DNA of 64,000 nucleotides from Actinernus sp. WN-2022. Lineage: Eukaryota > Cnidaria > Anthozoa > Actiniaria > Actinernidae. Position 1 is the stretch's first letter, and each line of letters begins with the position of its first letter. Below, one piece after another: positions 43,901-57,800 of this stretch. Where the stretch lies: positions 147,676,344-147,740,343 of the forward strand of contig JAOWCC010000577.1 in assembly GCA_030867875.1 (NCBI GenBank), in the 5' to 3' direction. The translations under genes were made by a program, and so were the position numbers. The notes under the pieces were generated by a model. That model made no database searches, was not told the DNA's origin, and saw only the letters and a list, made by a program, of their open reading frames with translations.

Positions 43901-46900
43901 CGCACCCTAGAATGAACACTCATCTGAAAGTATATATAAATTATAGCCAAGCCTTAAGCAGCGTGCTCCAAGTACATAATATTTCACTTTCAATAAGCTT
44001 TAATTTCAGAAGGCCATAAATGAAAATTATCAATATTAGCCTTGTTTATTATCTAATGGTCAATATACAACCCAATTAATTTCAGAAAATTTAGTCAACT
44101 TACTAATTTCGATTTATAAAAGAGAAGAAAAACAGGCCTAACCAGGATCACAACCTTGTGATATCACTTATACAAATAATGTAAAAAATTAATGTACTTT
44201 ACAAATTTTGGCAAGCGCATGAGCACATCTGTGAATGCACGGTGGGAAACGTTTTGGACTTTTCTCCCATTTTTTCCTTATAATTTGATTTTCTATGCAT
44301 ATAGCAGGCTTGGCTCAAAATAACGGCTGGTCAATGGCCATTGTCTGGTCAGAATGCATGGGACATGACTGGTCAAGTTTTTGTCTTGCCAGCCAGTTAT
44401 ATATTTTAAAGCATTATGACAGAGCTAAAATTCATTTGACAGTCATCTAGTTGACCGGCAAATACCAGCCATAATTTAAAGTGCAAGTATAAAAGCCATA
44501 ACACAACATGAACTCTTTTTGCCCCAAATTCTATTTCTGATATACTTCAGTTGACTAACTTAGCTTTCTTCGAGCTACCCGATTTGCGGGATTATTTCAT
44601 CTTGTGATGTCACAAAGAAACCTATGGGATTCTACAGTCAACTCTCTCTTAAGCAACCACCCTTGGTGCACGGACAAAGTGGTCGCTTACTGGAGGTGGT
44701 CGCTTACTGGAGGTGGTCGCTTACAGGAAAAAGCAACACAGGTAGCCCAAGTGCTTGCTAAACGGATCAGATGACAACAAGTCCAAATAAATCAACATAC
44801 AGTTTGGTGTTCCTCACAGGTCCATCCTTGGGCCGATGTTGTTTAATCTGTATGTCTCCGACCTGCAACTTAGATAACCTACTTGCATCTGTCACTAGCT
44901 TTCAGTATACTGATGACACCACTATCTATACACACTGCCCCCCTACCGAACTGACAAAACAAGTTGTACATGTAGAACTAAACTCCACTCTGAATGCATT
45001 GGAATCCTTTTCAGTTTCTTATCGGTCAGCACCATTAAAAATTGAACTTTGTGGTATTTGAGTAATGATTTTCTAAAAATACAGTACAATCTACTTTGGT
45101 GGTCGCTTATCGGAAACAAAAAACAATAGAAAATGTCAAGTGTTGAGACTAAAAAGTGGTCGCAGTCGCTTAATAAATTTTGTGTTGGTCGCTTACGAGA
45201 GTTTTTACAACAGAATTTGACTGAGAAAAAACGGTTCTTTGGTAAAGTGGTCGCTTATGGGAGGTGGTCGCTTACGGGAAGTGGTCGCAGGAGAGAATTG
45301 ACTGTATTATGTAGTAGTTTTCTATAGGGAGGGAGTTGATTCATCTTATGACATCACAGGATCCATGAAAACTAATCAAAATTAGGAATTAAGGTCTCGA
45401 TAAAGGTTCAAAATGGAAAAGTTTCGAAAATGCGTTTTTTCACAATTCTCAATCTAAAAGCCCTAATCTAGCATCACAAAAAAAATATTTAAAGCCTTGA
45501 AAATGCGACTTTCTGATTTCCCGCTAAAAAAAGGCACTAAAATGATTGACAGCTGCTGTCATTCACTGGGCATGTTATTTCATTCTCGCTATCCTGTGAT
45601 TTTCTGCGCTACTTTTCGTTCGTAAAGATTTCTTACGTTTATAATGCAAAGCCCAAAAGTGTAAAAGTAGATCTTTCTTGGTATCGTATTCAAAAAAGGA
45701 GTAGAAGAAAAAACACAGCACAATTTAGTTTGTAATAATTTAGTTTGTGAGTAAATTTGGCAGCGGGTGTAAAGTTCTTTATAGGACAAACAATGGCTGG
45801 AGGGATTATACTCAAGTTCCAAGAAGTTAGAATCATCGAAGACTGAAAGTCCACAAAGAATGAAGCAATAAAGTTTTGTTATCTTCAATCGGCCAAAAAT
45901 TTAAAGAGGATTCAATGCAGGAAGCTAAGGTTTGCCGGATTTGTTTCAGTGCAATGAAATTTTAGAATGACAAACAGTCTACCGTGTACATGGTATGGAT
46001 CGAGCTGCGCTTCAGTGGTTTTCCCTGCATGATGTATTAATTGTTTGCTTACTGTGGTGCCATTTTTCTGTACTCCTAAAAGAGTGTTTCTTCTTGAATT
46101 AGGGCCCGTTTACAAGGAGATAGGGTTACCCTAGCACTAGGGTTACTCTAGCACTAGGGTCAAAGATAGCCCGGGTTTACAAGCAAATTCAGGTAGGGTT
46201 ACCCTACTGCCCAGGCCAACTCAAAACAAGCCAGTTGAAGTCTCTTTCAAATATATTATTCTTTTGAAAAACCGTTTCTTATTAAATGTCGTACTAATGA
46301 ATGAAAACATGTTCTGCTAATATTACTCTTCCACTTTTCTTTCATTTTTATCCAGTTCAAATAGTTCTGTGGAAGTGATTTTGATTTTACTGATTCTTTG
46401 GTAGCCTGTGAACCATTAGGCTCGTGGCCGCCAAAATCATTCCAGCATAAAAAACAATGTGGCAGACACGAGTAGAGTTCTGGCGGGTTTTGGTGGATTA
46501 ACGTCGATTCTTCTTTCTGTGGTGACCTTCATTGCAGCTGTCTAGTATCCTAGAATGTTGTTATGTTACCTACTAATTGCTAGAGAACTTCAGAAACTTG
46601 CAATGTGAAATTTGGCTCTAGAATAGAGTTGACCCGGGTAGGCGGGTTACCCTAGCAAACCGTTTACAAGGGTAAACGGTTACTAGGGCACCCTAGCTCT
46701 CAGAGTTGTCCCGCCTGCTTGTAAACACATTGCTAAAAATAAGAGGAAATGACCCAGTGCTAGGGTAACCCTATCTCCTTGTAAACGGGCCCTTAACCCT
46801 TTGGAACCCAGACGCATTTGACTCAATTGGTGAAATGCAGAGTGCTAACTCAACCCTCCCCCCTCAGTTCCAGTTTGGCTAGCCCGAGCGAGTTAAATAC

Positions 46901-49900
46901 TGCTGACTTTTTAAACCAAGGGCTCAAACTTTCCCCATGATGCCATTCGGCACAATTCTACGGACTCGGCGGCAGTGAGTATGGTTTCTTCTGTAGGTTT
47001 TCCAATGAAATGTGCTGTAATTCTGGACAAATAAGCCACTGTAATTATAAGAGAGCTAGAGGACATCATTAAGTCTGATGACGGCTTAAAAGTACTTGGT
47101 TTGCTTTTAGTAGGCCTTGTGAGGGGTTTCACAGGATTTTTCTGTTGTGTTTCTGCTTTGAGACACATGAAATAATTCTTCACTGAAACCCTTGAAATTC
47201 TGCAGTTGGTTGTCTTTTCCCCCTGCTCAACCTATTAGGATGTGTTTTTGTCACTTTAAAGCAACGGCTTGAGTCCAAATCACCGCTCTTGGTTGTAGTG
47301 GTAAAACACTTATAAAAAAACCCAACAGGAGTCCCAGAGGGGGTGTCCCCTTGTAATTTTTTGTTGATTACCCAGCATGCAATTGGAGGTGGGAGCAGGA
47401 AAACATGGTGGAGAGAAGTGCAGCATTAAGAATAGCACGCTTCACAGTCGCAATGTGTGTGTTGTGCAAACAAACCTGGTGGTTCGAAAGATTAAAGAAG
47501 GTACTGTAACGACTGAGTGCTGATTTTGTGTTTGCTTTTGATTTCAAGGGCGAATGGGAAGGATTTTGGAGGCCGATTTTCAGCTCCTCAAAATTGGTGA
47601 AAATCGGAGAAACGAAAAACGATCTCCAATTAAACAAATGAGTTTTTCTCCAAAGTGGGAGAGTCAAGCGATCCCAGTTATAGCTGTGGCTTTGAAGTCA
47701 TTCATCCCTTGAAATAATATCGCAACATTGTATTTCCAGCGTGTCTAGGTTTGATGCAATAATTTTCTCCAGGTACATGCTTGATATTGGCCGGTTACGG
47801 CCGGTTCGGGTGCGAAAGGGTTAAGCTGGAATCAACACTGCACTATAGGCCGAGACTGAACACAACATAAATCGCTCTGATTGGCTAATGTTAATGAAGG
47901 GTCTGAAGGGCTGAACTCCTTCTGGCTGACAGAGTCATTTCGCATAGAAATATATTCAACATCTACGCTTTTAACTTTTGTTCAAAACGGATTAAATATA
48001 TACTTTCTTCAATTTAAAACGGTATATAGTACGTCTATGACACGTCGAACCTTTATCAAGTCCTTAAATGTCAGAAATGTTACAAAATTTGCAAGATTAA
48101 CCCTTTCGCTCCTGAGTCGGCCGTAACCGGCCAACATGAAGCATGTACCTGGAGAAAATTATTGCATCAAACCTAGACATGCTGGAAATACGATGTTGCG
48201 ATATTATTTCAAGGGATGAATGACTTCAAAGCCACAGCTATAACTGGGATCGCTTGACTCTCCCACTTTGGAGAAAAACTCGTTTGTTTTGGTGATCGTT
48301 TTTTGTTTCTCCGATTTTCACCAATTTTGAGGAGCTGAAAATCTGCCTCCAAAATCCTTCCCATTCGCCCTTGAAATCAAAAGCAAACACAAAATCAGCA
48401 CTCAGTCGTTACAGTACCTTCTTTAATCTTTCGAACCACCAGGTTTGTTTGCACAAAACACACATTGCGACTGTGAAGCATGCTATTCTTAATGCTGCAC
48501 TTCTCTCCACCATGTTTTCCTGCTCCCACCTCCAATTGCATGTGGAGTGAAAGGGTTAATACCTTTTTGTGAGAAACAAACACAATATTTTTTTTTTGAC
48601 ATGATACGTGCACTTTAAATTTAAAGCCCTGCATAGAGCTCCACTTTGCAGGTCTTTTGCCTGCAAAGAGCTGCACGTCTAATAAACTGTTCTTTAGTCA
48701 ATTTAAAGAGGTGAGGACAAGGATGGGGAGAAGAGAGCTTATATCCAGGGGAGGGGGCTTAATATAACGGGCCTATAACCGGAAGGGCTGATAAGCAGGA
48801 TTTTACAGTTTCTTGGGATTAAAATATGAATGTTCCTGACAGTATATCAACCTTGTCACTGCATCCATTGGCTTCTCCCCATGCTGCCATCACAAATGGA
48901 TCATTAATGGCAATGCAAGCAACCACATCAACACCCTTCTTCTACAAGGAAAACAGTGAAAAACATTTATATTCCAGTTTTTATAACCAGACAGTATATA
49001 CAGTTACAGCTCTTAACTTGAGAGCAGGGTAGTGCTCAACTACCAGTTAAAGTGCTTCTAATCCATTTTGACATTTTTATACCTATGAACCTTTGAAAGG
49101 TTTTGAGTACTTCTGCAAATATATTTTTAGTTTACAGAGAAAACTCTATGTTCTATGCTTGTTTGAAATTGACCTTTCCTGACCCATGACCGTGTAAGTA
49201 AAAGCCTGTGTCAATTCCTGGGGTGATGTCACCTCATTAATGCATTAATCTCCATGGTGCCTTTCTATCACAAAAAACATTGATATAATATATAGAGAAT
49301 ATACACAGTCTGTGAGTTGTTAGGGAGTGGTCATTATTTTTGGATAGAGGGAAGTTAATGGTACATGTAATTGGAAAAAGTCATTGTTAAAAACATTTTG
49401 TGCCCCCCCCCCCCCCCCCCCACTCAAGAGTGGAGGAAAATGTTTTGTGCACCCCCCAGCAGCAGCAGTCTTAACTTTCCTGACCTTACATTGTTTGAGG
49501 TTGCAATCCAAAAATATCACAATTATTACAACATTAACTAGTACTGCAATAGACCCTTTCAGCTTGCCTGTTTGTTGCCCCATTTCAGACCACGTTATAT
49601 AAGTTCTCCAGAGGATTCAGTGCTTTGTTTTCCAATTATAGAAAATAGTACATTTCCTCTTGGGATACAGAAAAACAAAAACACATTACTCAAGGGAAAC
49701 GTCATGTGGTCAGAAATGGGGCAACAAACAGGCAAGCTGAAAGGGTCTATTAATTATATTTACCAATAAGATTTGATCTTCCACAGGTTGCACACTCATA
49801 CATTTCTTACAGTACAACTTTAAATACTTTTAATTAATAATTTAGGTTTTGACTGGTTTACAAACTTTCCTGACTGTAAAATATACCAGATGAATGGGTA

Positions 49901-51796
49901 CATGATGTAGCTTGTTCAATATTTGATAGTCTTCTTAAGGGGCAGACCATTAGAAAAGTGATGGTGGGCATATTTACCTTGCAGGAACTTTTTTCTGCCC
50001 ATATGTAGTCAGGATTTATTTTTCTGCTTTCTTCTTCTGCATGAATTTTTGCAGTTTCCAAATTTACTAAGGAGATATTTCTCACAAGACAGCATTTAAG
50101 TAGTAAAATAATGTTCTATTTGAACAAGCAACGAAAACCTGGAAACAGCTACATCCAACATCCAGCCGAGGACCAAGTTTCTAGTAGGGTAGGCATGCTC
50201 CACCAGAAATTGTTGAATTTCAGTTTCTCGGATGCACTTTTTCCTGCACTTTCTGCCACAATTTAATGCATTGTAGATGTGATAATGTTTGTACGATTTG
50301 AACAGTTGGGATGTGGCTTATATACGAAGGGCATAAGGGAGAATTTAGAATGTGATCAAGAGTCACTTACACCCTTTTTGCACACAGCCCTTCACATGTC
50401 AATGAGTGTTTCCTTAAAATACACTCGGGGGAGGGTAGGGGGTCAGAGCATTTGGATATGAAAACAAGGTGTACACTAAGGTATAATATCTGACCCACCC
50501 CCAAACAAACATAATACAGGGGGCGGCACTGTGGTGAATTACCTTAACGTCCACATTACCAGCTAGGGGAGACAGGGGGCATGCTTGCTGGACAAATATT
50601 TATTGAATTCTAGAATCGTCAGAAATGCTATTTCTAGCATTTTGAGGGCATAACAGTGCCATCATGGTTTAATTTGCACGAAATATTTTTTTGGACTATC
50701 TAAGTGCATGGATATTTTTTTGCAATTTTGCCTAAGTTTTGCAATTTGTTTTCCTTTTGGCCTCCCCCCATCACTTTTGTAATGGCTTGCCCCTAAGTAT
50801 CAGTATACCGAATAACATTTTTCATGAGATTTCTATAATAATATAAGACTGATAACCAGTTGGCTTAGATTCTATTTGCTGCATTTTACTGTCCCTTGTT
50901 GGGCACATACATGTACATTGTACAGTGTATATGTAAATGTTTGGACTTCAACATTTCACCAATTGCAATCCTTAAGATTCAATCAGACTCCTCTTGTGCA
51001 CCAATATGCATGCATGCATGTGCACATTCAGGCATTCTTAATGCAGTGACTGCAACAATGAAATATTAATCATTCATTGGATCATTTCTTGTTCAGTAAA
51101 TTATACTACTTTCTATTAAAGTAGTTAGTTGTCTGTTATGACATATGAACTTGGAATGCTCACTCACCTTGAGCTTTTCATAATCAGCAATGAATCCTGG
51201 TAGGTGAGTCTGCAAGGCAGATCAAACTTAAATGTAAATGATATACATGATTGTATACATACTAATTCTCCCAACAGAGCACCTATAAAACAAAATAACA
51301 CAGCTTTTTGGCACAGTGGAGAAGTTTATTAAAATGGAACTACAAAATACACCCAGACTGACACCCGAACCTAATAGAACCTGATTTCTCATTATATGTC
51401 AGTTGCGCAATTAATCCCTTTGAGCATGTGCCTGCCCAAAGAGTTCAGCAAATAATATTGTAAATTTATGATGAAGATAACTTTTATTTCTGATCACCTC
51501 AAATCTTGCAGCTGAATTTAAATAAAGGGAGTAACATCATCAGTAATGATCGACATATTAAATATATTATATTATATAAACTGCAGTGTTTTACAAGTAT
51601 AATTTCCAGCACTGAGAAATATTGTATCTGAACAGACCTAAAAATATGATAATTTAATTTTTGTGGATATCACCTATCAGCCAGTCATTGATTTCACTTT
51701 CCCTTGCTTCGAACAACTGGGCTGTTCAAGTAGGTCCAAGTATTGTTTATAAAATAAATAAAACAATACATGGGTGCTTGGAGAATCTATATGGAA

Positions 51797-51828
<32 letters not shown>

Positions 51829-54800
51829 TGTTCGCTGTGCTCACTCGTGAGATCTCGAGTTGAACACTCAAAGATAAATTCAATATCTCAGCGTGCCCAT
51901 GTATTATGCTCTTTATCATAACACCTCTTCATTGCATGAGCATGCAGATCTGAACTGAACATATAAATAGGGGTTTCATTAGAATTAAGCTGGTGGAGGT
52001 AGGACATGTGGGCTGTTAATCACCACAGCTATCACAGTAAAATATGATGGCTAAAATAAACACATTTTGAATTCTTCATCCCCTATATTATCTTACATTT
52101 TCCAACCCCATTCTTCAATAAATAATGAAACTGGTGTATAAAGTCAGTGTTCTCCTTAGACTTTTCCCCCAGAGCAGTGTCCTTATTAATATTCATATAA
52201 TTTATTTAAATAACATTCCTGTGGTTTGCTGGGATTCACTGTGTCCACAATAAAAAAATTGCATCCCAGGACACAATGCACTCTAGGGATACACCGCTGG
52301 CAGTCACACACATTGAATTTTACTCTCTGAATTTCTAATGAGACCTGAAACAACCATAGGGGCTTTGATCAGCTCCTATGCAGGATCCACACATCAAATT
52401 GGAATTTAGCACGTTGGTTTTTGTGGAGGGAGGAAAATCCCGGCTCCCCGACACTTACTTATTATGGGCACTGAGTGATATTTTGAAAGTTCTCAAATTG
52501 CACTTGCCTATTAAAGGCTTGTGTAATAACTATCAGAACTTTGAAAATATCACTCAGTGCCCATGCATTAATCATGTTTTTAGCACTCGCGTTCATGCAA
52601 TTTCCTATACTTATAGACTAGAGCAGATTTCGTATGAGTGGGACAAACTATGTCACGGTTACTGTATGGCATGCCGTGACAATGAAATGGTTTCCCTATT
52701 GTTTTTATCCAATCAAATTACAGAGATACAGTATAGCACGGTTACAGCATGGTTACGGTAAGGCTACAGACATGCCATAGTTTGGACCACTCATACAAAA
52801 TCTGGTCTATATGTACCTTAGTACAGCCAGGTGTGAATGCACCAGGGACAGCAAACAGAACTCCCTTTTTGCCTTCAAATAATTTAGCCACATTAACGCG
52901 ATCCTTTGGAGTACCCTCCATCACATCCACTGAGGGAATCTTATCCCCAACCTAAAAGACAATTCAGTCAAATAAACTTTAATATTATTTTTATAATTGC
53001 AGTGTATGGCTAGTGAACTTTGTGAGCTATGATTGGATACTTTACATACGGACCACAGAATTGAAGCAAAGCTGGTTATGAATATTTTTTGAGTCATATA
53101 ATAAACAACTTATTATAGAGCATTCAGGTTGGGCATTTAACAATGTCTGATTTTGTGTTTGTTGCAATGGTTGATCGCTCATGTTTCTAGACACAATTTA
53201 ATAGACCATTTTCTCAAGTATGCGCATGCAACAGGCTTGACGGGCCGGTAAATACTTCATGTGGGCAATCACGTAGTGGTTTCCTATAACCCTCCCTATT
53301 ATTTCAACCAACACTAAATCCAAGCTGCTTACATGAAGTATTTCTTGGCGGGCCGTGAGTTTTGTTAGCTTTTGTTAGACTTGTTCCGATACGTCAGCCT
53401 TTGTTATCCAAATTATCGGCTATTGTTCAAAAATTGGCGGCTATTGTTCAAAAAGGGATTTGGCGGGCCAATATTGCATGCGCATACCTGAGAAAATGGT
53501 CTATTGACATGTTGCTAACCAAAAATAGACGTTCTCAGTTTCCCAAGCTTTGTGTTTCTTTCATCTACATTGTAATCATCTTTAACCGAAATTCAAGTAG
53601 GTGGAATACTTGTACTATTGTAGCTAAATATTTTTTGTGGCTGAAGAAATTTAAATAACAAGAAATTTAAGGAGACAGTTTTGCCCTTTTTGCACACAGC
53701 AATTAATTGAAAGTAATGCACCCTCATTAGATAATTTTTTTGGTCAAACTAAATTACTATGGTAATATATTTTGGAGAAATTCGTATATGAGGAATGTCA
53801 TAAAATTTGTGATTCAAAGACCTTTTTTGTTTTTCCTTTTTGATTCCCATTGGCTAGTTGGTGTTTTCTTTGCATTTTCACAGTAAAAATGAGATCAACA
53901 GCATACAGTTTCCTACAATTTTTGCTTGTAACTTTGACTGTGGACATCTGACAGCACTTAACGCATATTCTAGTAAATCATATGTGAGGATATGCTCATT
54001 GCCGCAGCCTTAGTATTGTATTTTGCTTAATTACTTCTTAGGCAAATCATTACTTAAACTTGCTTGCTCGGTCCATACGATAAGTTTGGTTATGAAAATC
54101 CATTGCTGGACTAATAACACTATTGCATGGACCTTGTTTTCCTCCCATTTTTGGCCAGGCTGTGATTGGGTAATAAGGCAGTGAAGAAAACATAACTTTT
54201 GGTATGGACCGAGTGAGTGAGTTATTAAGAATATTAAGAAGTTGCAGAAAAAAAAATCAGGTTAAATTTGTCAAACCTAGTTTTTTAATTATTTCTTTTA
54301 ACCACTGGTGTTTATTGGAATTTAATGGTGGTCATACATTTGAGAATTGTGCAGCACAAAAATAGTATTTGTCAAGTAAAACGTCAAATATTGAATTCAC
54401 AGATTCCAAATATATTGAATCTTCTGATTACGATGTAACCAGTCCAGTCTATATTGAGTCCAGTCCTTGTTTACAGTTATGCCCAACATGCTATATAATA
54501 TGGCATTCTACTGTTGACTTGTTTGTAATGACCAGCTTACGAGAATATTGGATAACTGCAGAATATCCTGCCACTTCTGGAATGTACTTATTAATAATTC
54601 ATTTTCCATTCACAGGGAAATAAAAAAAAACATCAATGGGAATTTGCCAAAACCCATATGACATTAATGGAAAGAGTTCCACTATTCCCAGGAAAGTGGA
54701 ACTCTTCCCATTAATGTCAAATGGGCTTTGGCAAATTCCCATTAATGTTTTTTACTTTTTTTTCTCTTGTGATTGTTTCCATGCACAGCTTACCCAATCA

Positions 54801-57800
54801 TTTTAACAAACCCTAACCACACAGTGTCCCTTACCCCCACCAATAGATATATAGTTTTTATTTGGAGTCATATACATCTGTACATAGAAATTTATCCAAA
54901 TAAAATGTGTACATCATGCATTGGGCTACAAGTGTTTGGGAGCTTTCAGTATTATAAGAGATTGCGGCAGAATGGATCAGAGCTCTTTGAGGCCATTGTC
55001 TCTATACATAAGACACTCATATAAATTATGTATTTTGCAACTGTGGCTGCTGTCCTATTGTTGGGACTGAACATTATTTTTAGCTGACTTTCCTCAGAGC
55101 ATATTTCTGTATTTATCTGGAATTCATTTTGCATTGAAGCATGGAATGCATTTCACAGATGGTTATATTTATTGCATTTTATGAGGAAGTTAGCTTCATC
55201 CTCAATCTCTTTTCCAGGCAGGCAGAAATTGCAGTCTTTTATCTACCTTTTTAAATGACCTAGTATATTGTTGTCTTCCTTTTTCAATTTCTAAATCAGG
55301 ATTGCTTATCCTAAGCTTTGTTAGACATTCTATGCTTCAAGTTTTTTTTATGCATAAATAGTCCTCAAGCTTGTAGTTTACTTTAAAATTTATGTAGGTC
55401 CTTAGCTTATTTCGCTGATTGACATTTTTTCTGGCAAGATTCATCACAACACTGAACAAAACGTTTTGACCCCCTTCCAAACCAAACAAAAACATCATGA
55501 CCCCCTAGCACACAGTGGTAAAATGATACAGCCCCCCCCCCCTCCCCCCGAAACTCACTTCCCTCACACTTTGCCTCTGTGTGCTGTATAAAAATATATG
55601 ATAAGAATCACAGTTTCCTTTCAATGTATAAGCAATTTTGAAAAGGCTACCTTGTCAGGTTCACCTTTTGATATCCGTTTTCTGTTTATTCATCTATTTC
55701 TTTGCTTTCATCATCCTCTACTACTTATCGACACATGGGTGCACAGTTACTTTTTTCTGTTAGTATAATATTATGCAGAAATGTTAAATGTATTCAAAGG
55801 TAAAATACACGATTGAGTTAATCACAAGCTACCACTGACTGAACACTTCTGTTAAGACTATTTGAAATATTGTACCTAAAAAGTCTTAATTGGTCTTAGT
55901 AATCAGTTGATTCGATGGATAACAACAAAAGTAGTACTGGCAACCTCAGTTGCTGTAAAACATCAGCAAGTTCAGCATTCATGTCAATGGACTGAATGGA
56001 CTTGTTCAACTGTATCTTGTATTATAATATACAATATCATGAGATTAAATATTTTAAACATTATTGGAGTTGTCTTAAAATTATAAAAACCTTTCTATAC
56101 ATGTACCTAAGTTTTTCAATGACCCACCCTCTCAGTTTCTTGAATTTTCGATGCCCCCCCCCCCTCCCCCCAGCATAAATAATGAATGGTCCCTTAGACA
56201 CAAAAAAGTCAAATGCCGTACATCACAACCCCCCCTCCCCCCAAAAAAAAAAAACGGCTTATCGTTTTATACCTAATCTGGTGACAGGTTCCCTGTGCCT
56301 GTATGTGACGTGTTTGCCGGGGGTAGCCCAAAAAAAGTTCAGTTTTTCGTAGGCCTATTACAAAATGCCTCGATATCATGAACGGCCGGGAAACTGGTAA
56401 CTATATACACGATGCTCGGAGCAACTCTTACTTTCCCATGCAATGTTTAAAAAGTTAGTAAGCACGATATATCAAATCCTGAGGAAAGTGTGTGCTATCT
56501 CTGTAGCATTCGACAAAGTCTGATGCCCAAACTATATCAAGTCAAACATGGTCTGTTTTGTCGGCGCGTTTTGTCGTTGAACAGAGAACTGAATCAAATC
56601 AACTTGGCCATAATATGTGCTGTCCAGTAACAACCAAGTGAATTCTGTTGGCTTGCTCACTGTATTGGATTCTGCTTTTCGCTGTACATACAGATACCAA
56701 AACTACAAACAGTAAGATGACCTGGCTGAAGAGAAAACTAGGTCTGAGTTTTCTAGATACCCGTAATCGCCGTATCTTGTGCGAGTTGCGACACTGTGTA
56801 CATCTTGGTTATACAAATATTCAACACTAACATATTCAGGCAGAGAGTTAATCTATAACGACACTTTGATGTGCCAAGAAACTGGAAAATCATCACAGTA
56901 CAAGGTGAGGGAAATTTAAAGTACTGAGTACATTGCTGTGTTCCCTAATCGATTAATCTACACTGAATTTCTGACGGACATGAAACAAGGCTGATCAAAG
57001 CCAGGACCCGGCTACCAACATTGACCATAAATTATTCTGCAGCTAACAATGGCAGCCAACCTTGTTTTCACTTGAAAAATACTGTGAATGATCTAAGGAA
57101 CTGCATGGGGTGTATTTTATACACATGCATACATGTATATAGTTTATGTTCTACAATGGAATGTACTTAGTATTAATTGTGAATGCTAGGAACTGGAATG
57201 CAGCTTATACACATGTGAATATCCATAGCTAGCTAATAGGGTTGATTTGTGTTCTACACAGACTCCAATTTACAATATTGCTGTACACTGTATACCACAC
57301 AGCAAAATGTGCTATGAATGCTCAAATGAATGCCAGAACCATATAAAACACACATGTATACATGTACATATAGCAGTTAGATTATAGAATACCTTTGAAA
57401 GATCACTTGCAAACTGTGCTAAACTATGCTAAATTTCCATTATAGTGCAGGTGTATGTAGGGTCGTTCTATGAATGATTTGGAGTCGAAAATGGTTAGGT
57501 TTTTTTATATTTCAGGGTTAGGTTTTTAGAAGGTTTGTATGAAAATTTGAAAAAATGAATTATTAATGATCCAAGTTGGGGATATTCTATAATTGCTCCC
57601 ATATTAAGCCACATACATTGTAAGCATTGCATCCAATGATTTAATGTTTATACACAAAGATAATTACAGTTTTATACCCAGATGCATTCCCTTGTATATT
57701 AACTTATAATGTACCGATCAATTTGAAACATCAACATCACCCCCCACGGGCAACCCCCGGGCATTTGAATTTTTGGAGTTTGGATTGTTCAAATTCCCGT

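Noticed and set aside
44641..45304. Repeated GTGGTCGCTTAC phrases as a host satellite
   Set aside because: They lie within the inverted ends of a TA-flanked transposon and are its subterminal repeats.
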